A DNA stretch of 64,000 bases. It comes from Flavobacterium laiguense. GTDB taxonomy: Bacteria > Bacteroidota > Bacteroidia > Flavobacteriales > Flavobacteriaceae. The translations under genes were made by a program, and so were the position numbers. Shown here one piece after another: positions 25,354 through 32,505 of the stretch (its first letter is position 1; the number at the start of each line of letters is the position of its first letter). The notes beneath the pieces are model-generated. The model was not told where the DNA came from. It saw only the letters and a list, made by a program, of their open reading frames with translations, and did not search any database. Location of the stretch: the NCBI RefSeq assembly GCF_003097655.1, contig NZ_QCZH01000007.1, positions 108,970 through 172,969 on the forward strand, written 5' to 3'.

Positions 25354-25682
25354 CTAAACTTCGCTATTCAATTCATCTTCTATTACTTTTCGCAATTCTT
25401 CTCTGTTAGGTAAATACAATTGGTATTTTTGAACAAACAGTTGAGACGAAACGTTGTGCATTGCATACTGAATGACCAATTCATCTTTTTCTTTTGCCAA
25501 CACAATTCCGATAGGTGGGTTGTCACTTTCGGTGTTTTCCTCGTTTTCAAAATAGCCCAAATACATATTCATTTGTCCTACATTTTGATAACTCGCTTCT
25601 ACGTTTTAAAGGGGCGTTTATCTTAACTAACTCAACGTATTGCGTTCAAGTCAATTGGTGCGGAACTTCCGCACTTATTGGA
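25354..25682 (-). pseudogene. DUF1016 nuclease remnant 2 (N-terminus missing, internal deletion, nonsense)
   Basis: The 72 C-terminal residues (NMYLGYFENEENTESDNPPIG to the end) match the end of the DUF1016 domain and remain open. Upstream, EASYQNVGQ can be read in frame, then homology jumps to AEVPHQLT-stop-TQYVELVKI, where the conserved LTWTQY tryptophan codon has become TGA. About 150 codons between the two blocks are lost, including the nuclease core. Nothing of the N-terminal domain remains: homology begins at a palindrome (25658-25674). Confidence 0.8.
25658..25674. repeat. Palindrome GTGCGGAA-C-TTCCGCAC at the remnant-2 boundary
   Basis: Eight-base perfect arms around one base, placed just 5' of the codons for the LTWTHY-type motif. 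This is the same relative place as palindromes in the intact gene (9288-9390) and remnant 1 (26437-26463). Confidence 0.85.
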
Positions 25683-25720
25683 TAAGTTAAATAAAACTGT
25701 CTAAACCGTTTTGCCGTAAA

Positions 25721-26463
25721 TTAAATATCCGTTTCCCTTTTACTTAACTTTTCAATCTCTTTCTTCACTTCATCTATCAATTGTTGTTCGGTTGGCAAAT
25801 ACAATTGGTATTTACTAGCTATAATTTTCGAATTGTTCTCGGGCAATGTTATTTTTACTACTGCATCGTTTTTGTCGGTACATAACAGGATTCCAATGGT
25901 CGTATTTTCAAATTCCTGTTTTTCGTATCGGTCATAATAATTGACATACATCTGCAATTGTCCAATATCCTGATGTGTGAGTTTGGTAGTTTTTATTTCT
26001 ATTAGAACAAAACATTGTAATAATCGATTAAAGAATACAAGGTCTATAAAAAATTCGTCTCCCTCTATATGAATTCGTTTTTGTCGTGCCACAAATGCAA
26101 AACCATTGCCTAGCTCTAAAATAAAATCCTGCAAATGAGTAATAATGGCAGTTTCTAAGTCTTTTTGATAGTAGGCACTTTCTCTTCTAAGTCCTAAAAA
26201 TTCCAAGATCATCGGGTCTTTGATAATTTCTTTGGCATCTGTAGGGTGTTTTTCTTCACGTGCTAGCCAACACATCTTTTATATTATTGCTCAACAAAAG
26301 GCGTTCAAAAAGCTGACTATTTACCTGCCTTTCCAATTGCCTCGCTGTCCAATTATTTTTGGTCATTTCGGCTATGTAAAACTCTCTTTTATCTTCATTG
26401 TCAATGCTAATTAATGTTTTGTAATGAGTCCAATTCAATTGCGTCCGCAGTGCGGACGCAATT
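25721..26463 (-). pseudogene. DUF1016 nuclease remnant 1 (N-terminus missing, one frameshift)
   Basis: The nuclease half is nearly complete. LNWTHYKTLISIDNEDKREF and NNIKDVLA are in one frame, then a shift near 26262-26270 continues AREEKHPTDAKEIIKDPM to the C-terminus. The active-site segment FIDLVFFNRLLQCFVLIEIK is intact. The DUF1016_N domain is absent: codons upstream of the palindrome at 26437-26463 run into a stop and then into the rhuM-like gene's 3' end. It lies 16 bases after that gene and precedes remnant 2. Confidence 0.88.
26437..26463. repeat. 27-base perfect palindrome at the remnant-1 boundary
   Basis: Thirteen-base arms (AATTGCGTCCGCA and complement) surround one G. It lies directly 5' of the NWTHY codons, where homology to the nuclease begins. 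Confidence 0.9.
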
Positions 26464-26479
26464 CAAAAAGTGTTTCCTT

Positions 26480-27475
26480 CTATTTGTTGTTGAGCCTCTT
26501 CAATTCCCTATCCAAATCCGACAGGTAATTTTCATCTTGTTCGACACGAAAATGTTCGTATTCCTGATGTGCTTTTTCAACTGCTTGTTCATGAGAAACA
26601 GTACCTGCATTAGGAAGTACATCCAGACTGTTGCTTTCCAAAAATTTATTGATACGGTCTAACCAATCTTTCATATTCATCAATTGATTACGACGAGCTT
26701 GAAATTCAGCTAAATCCAAAAACGCACTGACTAACAAGTTCAAATCGCCAATTTCATTTTCATTCAAATAGTTTTTGGCAACCACAACATCGCTTTTCAG
26801 GATTTTGCCTTTCGGGGCATTTTTCCAAGTAGACAATCCCATAAAATCCTTTTTTCTGTCGGCACGATTATAAACGATTTCGGCTGCGGTGTTTCCTGTA
26901 ACGGCAAAGTGCAGTTTGTTTTGAACCATTTTGTAAAACAATTGTGTTTCCTCGGCATCCTTACTGTAATCGGCACTGCATTGTTCGAAAATATCGCCCA
27001 ACTTCTGAAAAAAACGTCGTTCGCTGGCTCGAATTTCACGAATGCGTTCCAGTAATTCGTTGAAATAATCTTTTCCAAAAGGCTTGCCGTTTTTCAGCAT
27101 CTCATCATTGAGTACAAAACCTTTTATGATGTATTCTTTCAACGTTTTTGTCGCCCAAATGCGGAATTGCGTGGCTTGTTTGGAATTGACCCGATACCCA
27201 ACGGCAATTATGGCATCGAGATTGTAAAATTCCACTTGTCTTTTTACCTGCCGATTACCTTCCTGCTGAACTATTTCCATTTTGGAAATAGTTGCTTCCT
27301 TATCCAGTTCGTTTTCTTCAAAAATATTGTTTAGGTGCTTGTTTATGGCAGGCACTTCAACCCCAAAAAGTTGCGCTATCAATCTTTGCGTAAGCCAAAA
27401 ATTATCCTCAAAATAAGTGACATTGATAACCACATTGCTATCCTGATTTTGGTAAAATATAATTTTGTTTTCCAT
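26480..27475 (-). CDS. RhuM family protein
   Basis: A 331-residue protein that appears intact. The N-terminal region (FWLTQRLIAQLFGVEVPAI) is helix-turn-helix-like, and the middle has the family signature RVNSKQATQFRIWATKTLKEY (about 94-114), then a Fic-like helical stretch with FLDLAEFQARR. RhuM was named from a Salmonella pathogenicity island gene, but the family is mostly found within type I restriction-modification and other defence loci. Its biochemical role is not established. Here it lies between an R-M tail remnant and two nuclease remnants, so it may be the last intact part of a decaying locus. Confidence 0.88.
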   Translation of the reverse strand: MENKIIFYQNQDSNVVINVTYFEDNFWLTQRLIAQLFGVEVPAINKHLNNIFEENELDKEATISKMEIVQQEGNRQVKRQVEFYNLDAIIAVGYRVNSKQATQFRIWATKTLKEYIIKGFVLNDEMLKNGKPFGKDYFNELLERIREIRASERRFFQKLGDIFEQCSADYSKDAEETQLFYKMVQNKLHFAVTGNTAAEIVYNRADRKKDFMGLSTWKNAPKGKILKSDVVVAKNYLNENEIGDLNLLVSAFLDLAEFQARRNQLMNMKDWLDRINKFLESNSLDVLPNAGTVSHEQAVEKAHQEYEHFRVEQDENYLSDLDRELKRLNNK

Positions 27476-27526
27476 AATGGTTTTAAACTTGGTTTTTTGC
27501 TTTGAATTATGCTGTTTGCTGGTTTT

Positions 27527-27667
27527 TTATCTCCCCTCCACAATCCCAATTTCCTCCTCAATCAACCCATATAGCTCATAAGCCGTATTATCTATTTCCT
27601 TATCGGTTTTGTCGATTTGTGTTTTTAACTCGATTGCTTTTTTCTGTTCTGGAATAAAATAATCATA
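27527..27667 (-). pseudogene. C-terminal remnant of an Eco57I-like restriction/methylase (copy B)
   Basis: The reverse strand encodes YDYFIPEQKKAIELK, then TQIDKTDKEIDNTAYELYG, then LIEEEIGIVEGR-stop. The pattern 'IDxTDxEIDxxVYxLYGLTEEEI' is the usual end of Eco57I/N6-adenine class restriction-methylase proteins. Nothing of the catalytic domains precedes it: the same frame upstream is the pentapeptide gene, whose stop codon abuts it. A related tail lies at 29221-29316. Confidence 0.82.
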
Positions 27668-29218
27668 TTATACCTTAAATTTTCTGAATGATTGTACTGT
27701 TTCATATATACCAAAAGCAATAATTATTTTACAGCCAACAAAAGTAATTCTATAAAGAAATACCATAATTGAATAAAGACAGTATTTATCTTCAAAAGCA
27801 ACTTTCAAATCTAATATGCTTTTAAAATCAGTGACAATAAAAAATTTAAACATTCCGTTTATAAAACTGTTTATATCAGACGAATCAAAACTTAATTGGC
27901 TTCCTATTAATCGACTTTCAATGAAAGTTATTGCAAAATAAGCGATGAAACCAAAACTAAGAGTAAATAAAAAAGCTCTTTTCCAATTCGTACCATATTC
28001 AGAAACGGCATTACTCAAACGTAATATGAATAAATCTCGACTCAATCTATTATTTTCTCTATTCGCTCTGCTAAGAATTTTATCTTTTGGTTTTCTATTT
28101 GTTAATTCCCTTCTATAAGCATTAAATTCATAAACTCTAAATCTGCCGTAATCTATCTTATTCTCTGTTTTTTGTAATTCTTGTTTTATAGTTCTTAGTG
28201 TTCTTTTCCATTCGGTAACATTGTCCTCTAGGTATGATTCATTTGCAACATCGTTAATTTTAATATCATCAAAGTAAGTTTTACCTAAAAAATTAGCTTC
28301 CGAAAGCCTTATTTTATTGAATATTGCTTCTATAAAAGAAGTAGAATTTTCAAAAATGCAATTGTCAATATCTAAAGAGTTAAATTCGGAATGTTTAAAA
28401 CTTGTAAAACCTTTAAATTCACAATCAACAAATTTAAGTTCTGAATTCTCTAGGTTCTTACATTTTTCAAACCTTGTGATGTTTTTAAACTCACAATTTT
28501 CAAATGTTTTTTTTTCTATAAATTCAGTTTCCAAAAAAGTTGTATTCTCAAATTTGTTCTTAGAAAAACCTCTATATTTATCATCAATAGAAGAGTCATT
28601 ATTTTGAAGTATAATTTTATTGAAACGAGTATTACCGGAAAAAGAATTCTCATCAAAATACAAATCACTCAAAGACGAATTATAGATTGAAAAATCATTT
28701 ATAAATGAATTAGAAACTATAATTTCTTCAATATCAATATTTTCAATTATAAGAGCATTTTTTATTTCTACATTATTGAAAATAAACTGAGATTTTATTT
28801 TTGAAGAATTCTTATCATTTACAAATCTAATTAGATTTGAAATAACTTTATCTTCCTTGGATTTATCCATTTCAAAATTCAAACTTAGTAAAGACTTTAT
28901 GTTCGAAAACCACAACTCTTTAAAAGAAGAATTTTTAAAACTGATACCGCAATTAAATGTACAATCTTCAAAATAAATATGTAGATTTTTTTGTATTATG
29001 TCATTGAATTCTATTTTTTCGCAATTAAAAGTACAGTTACTAATTGTTAAAAAAGTATAATTTGAATTATCATATCCGTCAGTTCCTCCACCAACTTTGT
29101 AATCGCCATAAAATTCTAAAACACAGTTTTCTAAATTAAATGTTTTATTATAAAAATCGCCAGTTGTCCATAATATGTTATGAAACTCAGCTATATTGTC
29201 AATAATATTTTCCTCCAT
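27668..29218 (-). CDS. Large pentapeptide-repeat protein with C-terminal membrane segments
   Basis: A 516-residue protein. Residues about 20-325 are irregular pentapeptide repeats (e.g. FENTTFLETEFIEKKTFE, CEFKNITRFEKC), predicting a long quadrilateral beta-helix. A charged helical linker (about 330-400) with RELTNRKPKDKILSRANREN follows. Then come membrane segments at 415-434 and about 479-509, ending IIAFGIYETVQSFRKFKV. No signal peptide is visible, so the helix should be cytoplasmic and tethered to the inner membrane. The gene starts 2 bases after one R-M tail remnant and ends immediately before another. Base composition is visibly AT-richer than its neighbours, consistent with acquisition. 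The function is unknown. Confidence 0.85.
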   Translation of the reverse strand: MEENIIDNIAEFHNILWTTGDFYNKTFNLENCVLEFYGDYKVGGGTDGYDNSNYTFLTISNCTFNCEKIEFNDIIQKNLHIYFEDCTFNCGISFKNSSFKELWFSNIKSLLSLNFEMDKSKEDKVISNLIRFVNDKNSSKIKSQFIFNNVEIKNALIIENIDIEEIIVSNSFINDFSIYNSSLSDLYFDENSFSGNTRFNKIILQNNDSSIDDKYRGFSKNKFENTTFLETEFIEKKTFENCEFKNITRFEKCKNLENSELKFVDCEFKGFTSFKHSEFNSLDIDNCIFENSTSFIEAIFNKIRLSEANFLGKTYFDDIKINDVANESYLEDNVTEWKRTLRTIKQELQKTENKIDYGRFRVYEFNAYRRELTNRKPKDKILSRANRENNRLSRDLFILRLSNAVSEYGTNWKRAFLFTLSFGFIAYFAITFIESRLIGSQLSFDSSDINSFINGMFKFFIVTDFKSILDLKVAFEDKYCLYSIMVFLYRITFVGCKIIIAFGIYETVQSFRKFKV

Positions 29219-29220
29219 GA

Positions 29221-29316
29221 TTAATGCCCCTCCACATTAATCTCCTTTTTCGTCAACTGATAAACCAACCCGTCAATCTCTTTGTTAGTTTTGTAGATTT
29301 GTGTTTTTAGTTCCAT
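29221..29316 (-). pseudogene. C-terminal remnant of an Eco57I-like restriction/methylase (copy A)
   Basis: It encodes MELKTQIYKTNKEIDGLVY, then QLTKKEINVEGH-stop, 31 codons from a chance ATG. It aligns residue by residue with the tail at 27527-27667 (ELKTQIxKTxKEID...Y.L...EI.VEG). The pentapeptide ATG follows after two bases. Upstream (29317-29493) is AT-rich with no more of the enzyme. Confidence 0.78.
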
Positions 29317-29493
29317 TTTTTTGTAAGTATGGTTTTATCCTGAGTTTTTAAGTATTTTGTTATGACCGATTTTTGGAATAATGGCATTGCTGAAAGATTA
29401 AGATTTTAATGGCTAAAATTAGTAAAGTATAGGGAATAAACAGGAGTTGTGGTTTTTAGTTTTTAACAAATTTAGAAAGATTTTTACCACCGA

Positions 29494-29528
29494 AATTGCT
29501 ATTGCCATTGAAATTGAAATTGTCATTT
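29494..29528. repeat. Simple (GCCATT/GAAATT) satellite at the 3' end of the AI-2E gene
   Basis: Reads as TGCTATTGCCATTGAAATTG and continues GAAATTG, overlapping the AI-2E gene stop region on minus. It belongs to the same low-complexity class as 6899-6952 and 52103-52142. Confidence 0.55.
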
Positions 29529-30617
29529 TTTTTGTTTCCCATCACTCAATAACACAGATAAAGTCTTAAGACTTTCGGTTCGATCGGCAATAAGTTTTAT
29601 AATGCTAATGAATGGAATAAACAGAATCATTCCTGAAGCTCCCCAAATAATTCCGCCGGCAATAATCATAACTAGAATGGCGAGTGTATTTATCTTTAAA
29701 CGACTTCCCACCGCATAGGGAAATATAATGTAAGCTTCGAGAACTTGAACCGCTGAAAAGACTGCTACAACACCCAACGGGTACCAAATAGAATTGAACG
29801 TAATCCAAGCCACTGTAATGGGTAAAAGTGAAGATATCATGATGCCAACATAAGGGATAAAGGTAAGTATAGAAGCCGTGAAGCCAAAAAGGAAAGGGTA
29901 GGGAATGCCAATAATGGCGAGCCCGATGCTATTCAGAATTCCAACGATTAAATAAACCATCAGCATCCCTTTTATGAATTTATAGTATTCATGAATGGTT
30001 TCAATGATAATTTCGTGTATCATTTCTTTTTTATTCGGCGGGAAAATTTGATAAAGAGCCTGTGTCAATAATTGACGATAGGATAGTATTATTGCCGTAA
30101 AAATGGGGATTATTAGAAGAGAAAATAGGGATTCAGAAAAGGAATAGATTGTGCTTTTAAGAAAAGGAAAAATTTGAGATCCCGAATTGTTTACTGCATT
30201 TTTAATATAGTCTAACTGTTTTTCCTCATTTACCCCAAAGTGATTGGTTAGAAATACACTCAACTGATTTAGAGATTCCTCAAGTTTTAATTCTAATGTT
30301 TGCCATTCGCTAGAAAATTGGAGTATTTGCGAGATAAGTAAATATAAAATGGCCCCAAAAAAAAGGGTAACGATAAATAAGGAAATTCCAATTGCTACAC
30401 TTTTATGGATTCCTTTTTGTTCCATCCATTTGCAAACGGGATAAAGTATAAAACTGATAAGCATGGCAAAACTGAGCGGAATAAATAGTGTTTTTCCAAA
30501 ATAAAGCAGCACCGATAGGAGAAAGATATATTGGAGGATTTCTAAAGCTGAAATTCTTTTTGCAATATCAGACGAAATAGGCATTTTTGGAAGTGGTACC
30601 ATATTGTTTTGTTTCAA
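29523..30617 (-). CDS. AI-2E family transporter (PerM/TqsA-like)
   Basis: A 364-residue inner-membrane protein with about eight hydrophobic segments. The family pattern is visible: two N-terminal helices (IFLLSVLLYFGKTLFIPLSFAMLISF), a soluble helical domain (about 100-160), then IGIPYPFLFGFTASILTFIPYVG and GGIIWGASGMILFIPFISIIKL. Members export autoinducer-2 or act as sodium/proton antiporters, and which applies here cannot be told. The monocistronic gene is divergent from the OsmC gene. Confidence 0.92.
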   Translation of the reverse strand: MKQNNMVPLPKMPISSDIAKRISALEILQYIFLLSVLLYFGKTLFIPLSFAMLISFILYPVCKWMEQKGIHKSVAIGISLFIVTLFFGAILYLLISQILQFSSEWQTLELKLEESLNQLSVFLTNHFGVNEEKQLDYIKNAVNNSGSQIFPFLKSTIYSFSESLFSLLIIPIFTAIILSYRQLLTQALYQIFPPNKKEMIHEIIIETIHEYYKFIKGMLMVYLIVGILNSIGLAIIGIPYPFLFGFTASILTFIPYVGIMISSLLPITVAWITFNSIWYPLGVVAVFSAVQVLEAYIIFPYAVGSRLKINTLAILVMIIAGGIIWGASGMILFIPFISIIKLIADRTESLKTLSVLLSDGKQKK

Positions 30618-30769
30618 CTGTTAAGGTTTAATTCAATTGCGTTTTAATAGGGTAAGAAACTGACTTACAAGATACAAAATATTATGGAAACAATATTTTA
30701 TGTTCTCATTCATTATGAATTTTAGTTAAATAAATCAGTTCTCGAAATCATTTTATGCATTAAAAAAAC

Positions 30770-30777
30770 TAAATTTG
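30770..30777 (+). promoter_or_regulatory. Candidate -7 element of the OsmC gene
   Basis: TAAATTTG lies 24 bases before the chosen ATG at 30802 and overlaps an in-frame TTG at 30775. That argues against translation from the TTG. Confidence 0.4.
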
Positions 30778-30801
30778 AGTAAACTAAAAAATAAGACTAT
30801 T

Positions 30802-31212
30802 ATGAAAAGAAACGCAACCGCAGTTTGGAATGGTTCACTAAAAGAAGGAGCCGGTAAATTAACAACACAAAGTAAAACTTTAGAAAATACTCAATATTCA
30901 TTCAAATCCCGATTTGAGGAAGGAGTAGGTACCAATCCCGAAGAACTTGTTGCGGCAGCTCACTCTGGTTGTTTTACAATGCAACTTTCAGCTTTTATCA
31001 GTGAGACGAGTGCAGTAATAGAAAGTATAGAAACGAAATGCGATATTAATTTGGTAGAAGGAACGATAATCAGTTCTCATTTAACAGTCAATGCTAAAAT
31101 AAGCGGCATTTCGAATGAAACTTTCCAAGAATTAGTTACAAAAGCGGAGAAAAATTGCCCGATTTCCAAACTACTCACCGCCGAAATTACAACCACAGCT
31201 ACTTTGGTTTAA
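30802..31212 (+). CDS. OsmC family peroxiredoxin
   Basis: A 136-residue protein of the usual OsmC length. The two catalytic cysteines are Cys57 in VAAAHSGCFTMQLS and Cys119 in KAEKNCPISKLL. The N-terminal MKRNATAVWNGSLKEGAG and GTNPEELVAAAHSGC match the subgroup of organic hydroperoxide reductases. It would reduce organic peroxides in the cytosol with thiol or lipoyl reductants. I start at the ATG at 30802 because a promoter box overlaps the upstream TTG. A strong terminator follows. Confidence 0.93.
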   Translation: MKRNATAVWNGSLKEGAGKLTTQSKTLENTQYSFKSRFEEGVGTNPEELVAAAHSGCFTMQLSAFISETSAVIESIETKCDINLVEGTIISSHLTVNAKISGISNETFQELVTKAEKNCPISKLLTAEITTTATLV

Positions 31213-31229
31213 AACAATAATAAAATAAC

Positions 31230-31263
31230 AAAAGGTTCGGTTTAATGATAAACCGAACCTTTT
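31230..31263 (+). terminator. Terminator of the OsmC gene
   Basis: AAAAGGTTCGGTTTA and TAAACCGAACCTTTT form a perfect 15-bp stem with loop ATGA. Confidence 0.9.
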
Positions 31264-31298
31264 GCTGTTTTAGAGTATCCCTTATTTTATAGAAACAA

Positions 31299-31730
31299 TT
31301 ATCCTTTCTTCTTAATCATTTCGTAGTTGATAATCGATAAAGCGTAGAAAAAAGAATCAGCTGTAATTTTACCAACAATGATTCCAAGGAAATAATTTCC
31401 GGTTAATATGGGCATCCAATACATGCATAAAGGGCGAATGAAAAAGAAATCTAAAGCGGCTGGATAACCAAATTCAAGAAATAAATTCCGGATTAAGTAC
31501 AGGATTCCCTTTAGAGTTGTTTTTTGATGCTGAAGTTTATGTCTTTTATAAGATCGGTAAATCATGATGCCATAAAACGCAAAATATTCGGCAAACGTAA
31601 TTAGATACGCTGTGGTCAATGCACTAAAAATTCTGCTGAATTGTGAGGCAAGTAATGCAGCACTTGTGGCTGCAAGCTCAGAATATTTATAGCGATCAAA
31701 CCACTCTTTAAAATTTGATTTATTGAACAT
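31299..31730 (-). CDS. Membrane protein of unknown function, downstream of the regulator
   Basis: A 143-residue protein with three or four hydrophobic segments (about 18-58, 85-110, 115-135). It lies 15 bases after the ArsR-type regulator gene and is probably co-expressed with it. I do not recognise the family. The segments ALTTAYLITFAEYFAFYG and LDFFFIRPLCMYWMPIL suggest an integral membrane protein without a signal peptide. Confidence 0.75.
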   Translation of the reverse strand: MFNKSNFKEWFDRYKYSELAATSAALLASQFSRIFSALTTAYLITFAEYFAFYGIMIYRSYKRHKLQHQKTTLKGILYLIRNLFLEFGYPAALDFFFIRPLCMYWMPILTGNYFLGIIVGKITADSFFYALSIINYEMIKKKG

Positions 31731-31745
31731 ATATTTTTTTATATT

Positions 31746-32426
31746 TTAGATAGTAATTCCTAAACGAGATTGAAATTCTTTTTTACCCTTTGCAGTTACA
31801 GTGAGTGCTCTTGAGTCTTTGGTTTTACGAAGCCAATTCTCGAGTAACATTTTATCGAGTAATGCCGTGGCAACTGAACCAGCCATATGAGGTCTTCTTT
31901 CACTCCAATCCAAACAAGGCCGAAGGAAAGAGCGCTTTTGTTGTTTTAAAACGGTTAATGGAATTCCAAATTCAGTAAACCATTTTTCACCTTCGGGACT
32001 TATTTCAAATCCTCCAGAGGTGTCAAGCAGTAACTGTTGTTGCAATAAACTATCTGTTAGAGCCACACCTACTTTTCCAGCTAAATGGTCATAACAAGTT
32101 CTGCAATGTTTTATACCAGAGATTTTTTCGGTTTTGGTGCTTTGGGTACTTATGGATGGTGGGACCAGACTTATCATAGCTTCAATGGCATATGCAATTT
32201 CTTTTCTGGCAAAACGGTAGTATTTATGCCTCCCCTGACTTTCTACAACCAATAAGTTTGCCTGTACTAATTTAGTTAAATGCATACTGATATTTTGTGG
32301 GGAAGTAGTAACGGCAATAGCCAACTCAGTTGCTGTAAAAGCTTTCCCTTCTAGTAAAGTCCACATTATGGTTGCCCTAGTTGGGTCACCTATAAGAGTA
32401 GCGATTTGTTTAAATTGATTTTCCAT
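31746..32426 (-). CDS. ArsR-type winged-helix transcriptional regulator
   Basis: A 226-residue regulator. The DNA-binding domain (about 1-85) has ATELAIAVTTSPQNISMHLTK and the wing ESQGRHKYYRF. A C-terminal extension (about 105-226) with HCRTCYDHLAGKVGVALTDS holds two Cys and one His that could bind a metal or sense a thiol-reactive compound. Proteins of this longer type occur in flavobacteria and proteobacteria beside oxidoreductase genes. It is divergent from the P450 gene with overlapping promoter boxes, so it probably represses itself and the P450 pair. Confidence 0.9.
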   Translation of the reverse strand: MENQFKQIATLIGDPTRATIMWTLLEGKAFTATELAIAVTTSPQNISMHLTKLVQANLLVVESQGRHKYYRFARKEIAYAIEAMISLVPPSISTQSTKTEKISGIKHCRTCYDHLAGKVGVALTDSLLQQQLLLDTSGGFEISPEGEKWFTEFGIPLTVLKQQKRSFLRPCLDWSERRPHMAGSVATALLDKMLLENWLRKTKDSRALTVTAKGKKEFQSRLGITI

Positions 32427-32469
32427 TTATAGACATCGACAGTTAAGTGCAAAATGAAGTGTTAGGAGG

Positions 32470-32487
32470 CAAAGGTAATTATCTTTG
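32470..32487. promoter_or_regulatory. Overlapping divergent promoter boxes, near-palindromic
   Basis: CAAAGGTAATTATCTTTG contains TACCTTTG on minus (for the regulator) and TATCTTTG on plus (for the P450), both matching TAnnTTTG, and is an imperfect palindrome. A dimeric winged-helix repressor bound here would block both genes. Confidence 0.55.
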
Positions 32488-32505
32488 TAAAATAATTTAG
32501 AAACC

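Noticed and set aside
25029..29520. Prophage or integrative element
   Set aside because: No integrase, structural phage gene, tRNA attachment site or clear long flanking repeats were seen; it looks like a small decayed defence island.
30775..30801. TTG start for the OsmC protein
   Set aside because: A TAAATTTG promoter box overlaps this codon and the OsmC family begins at the ATG at 30802.
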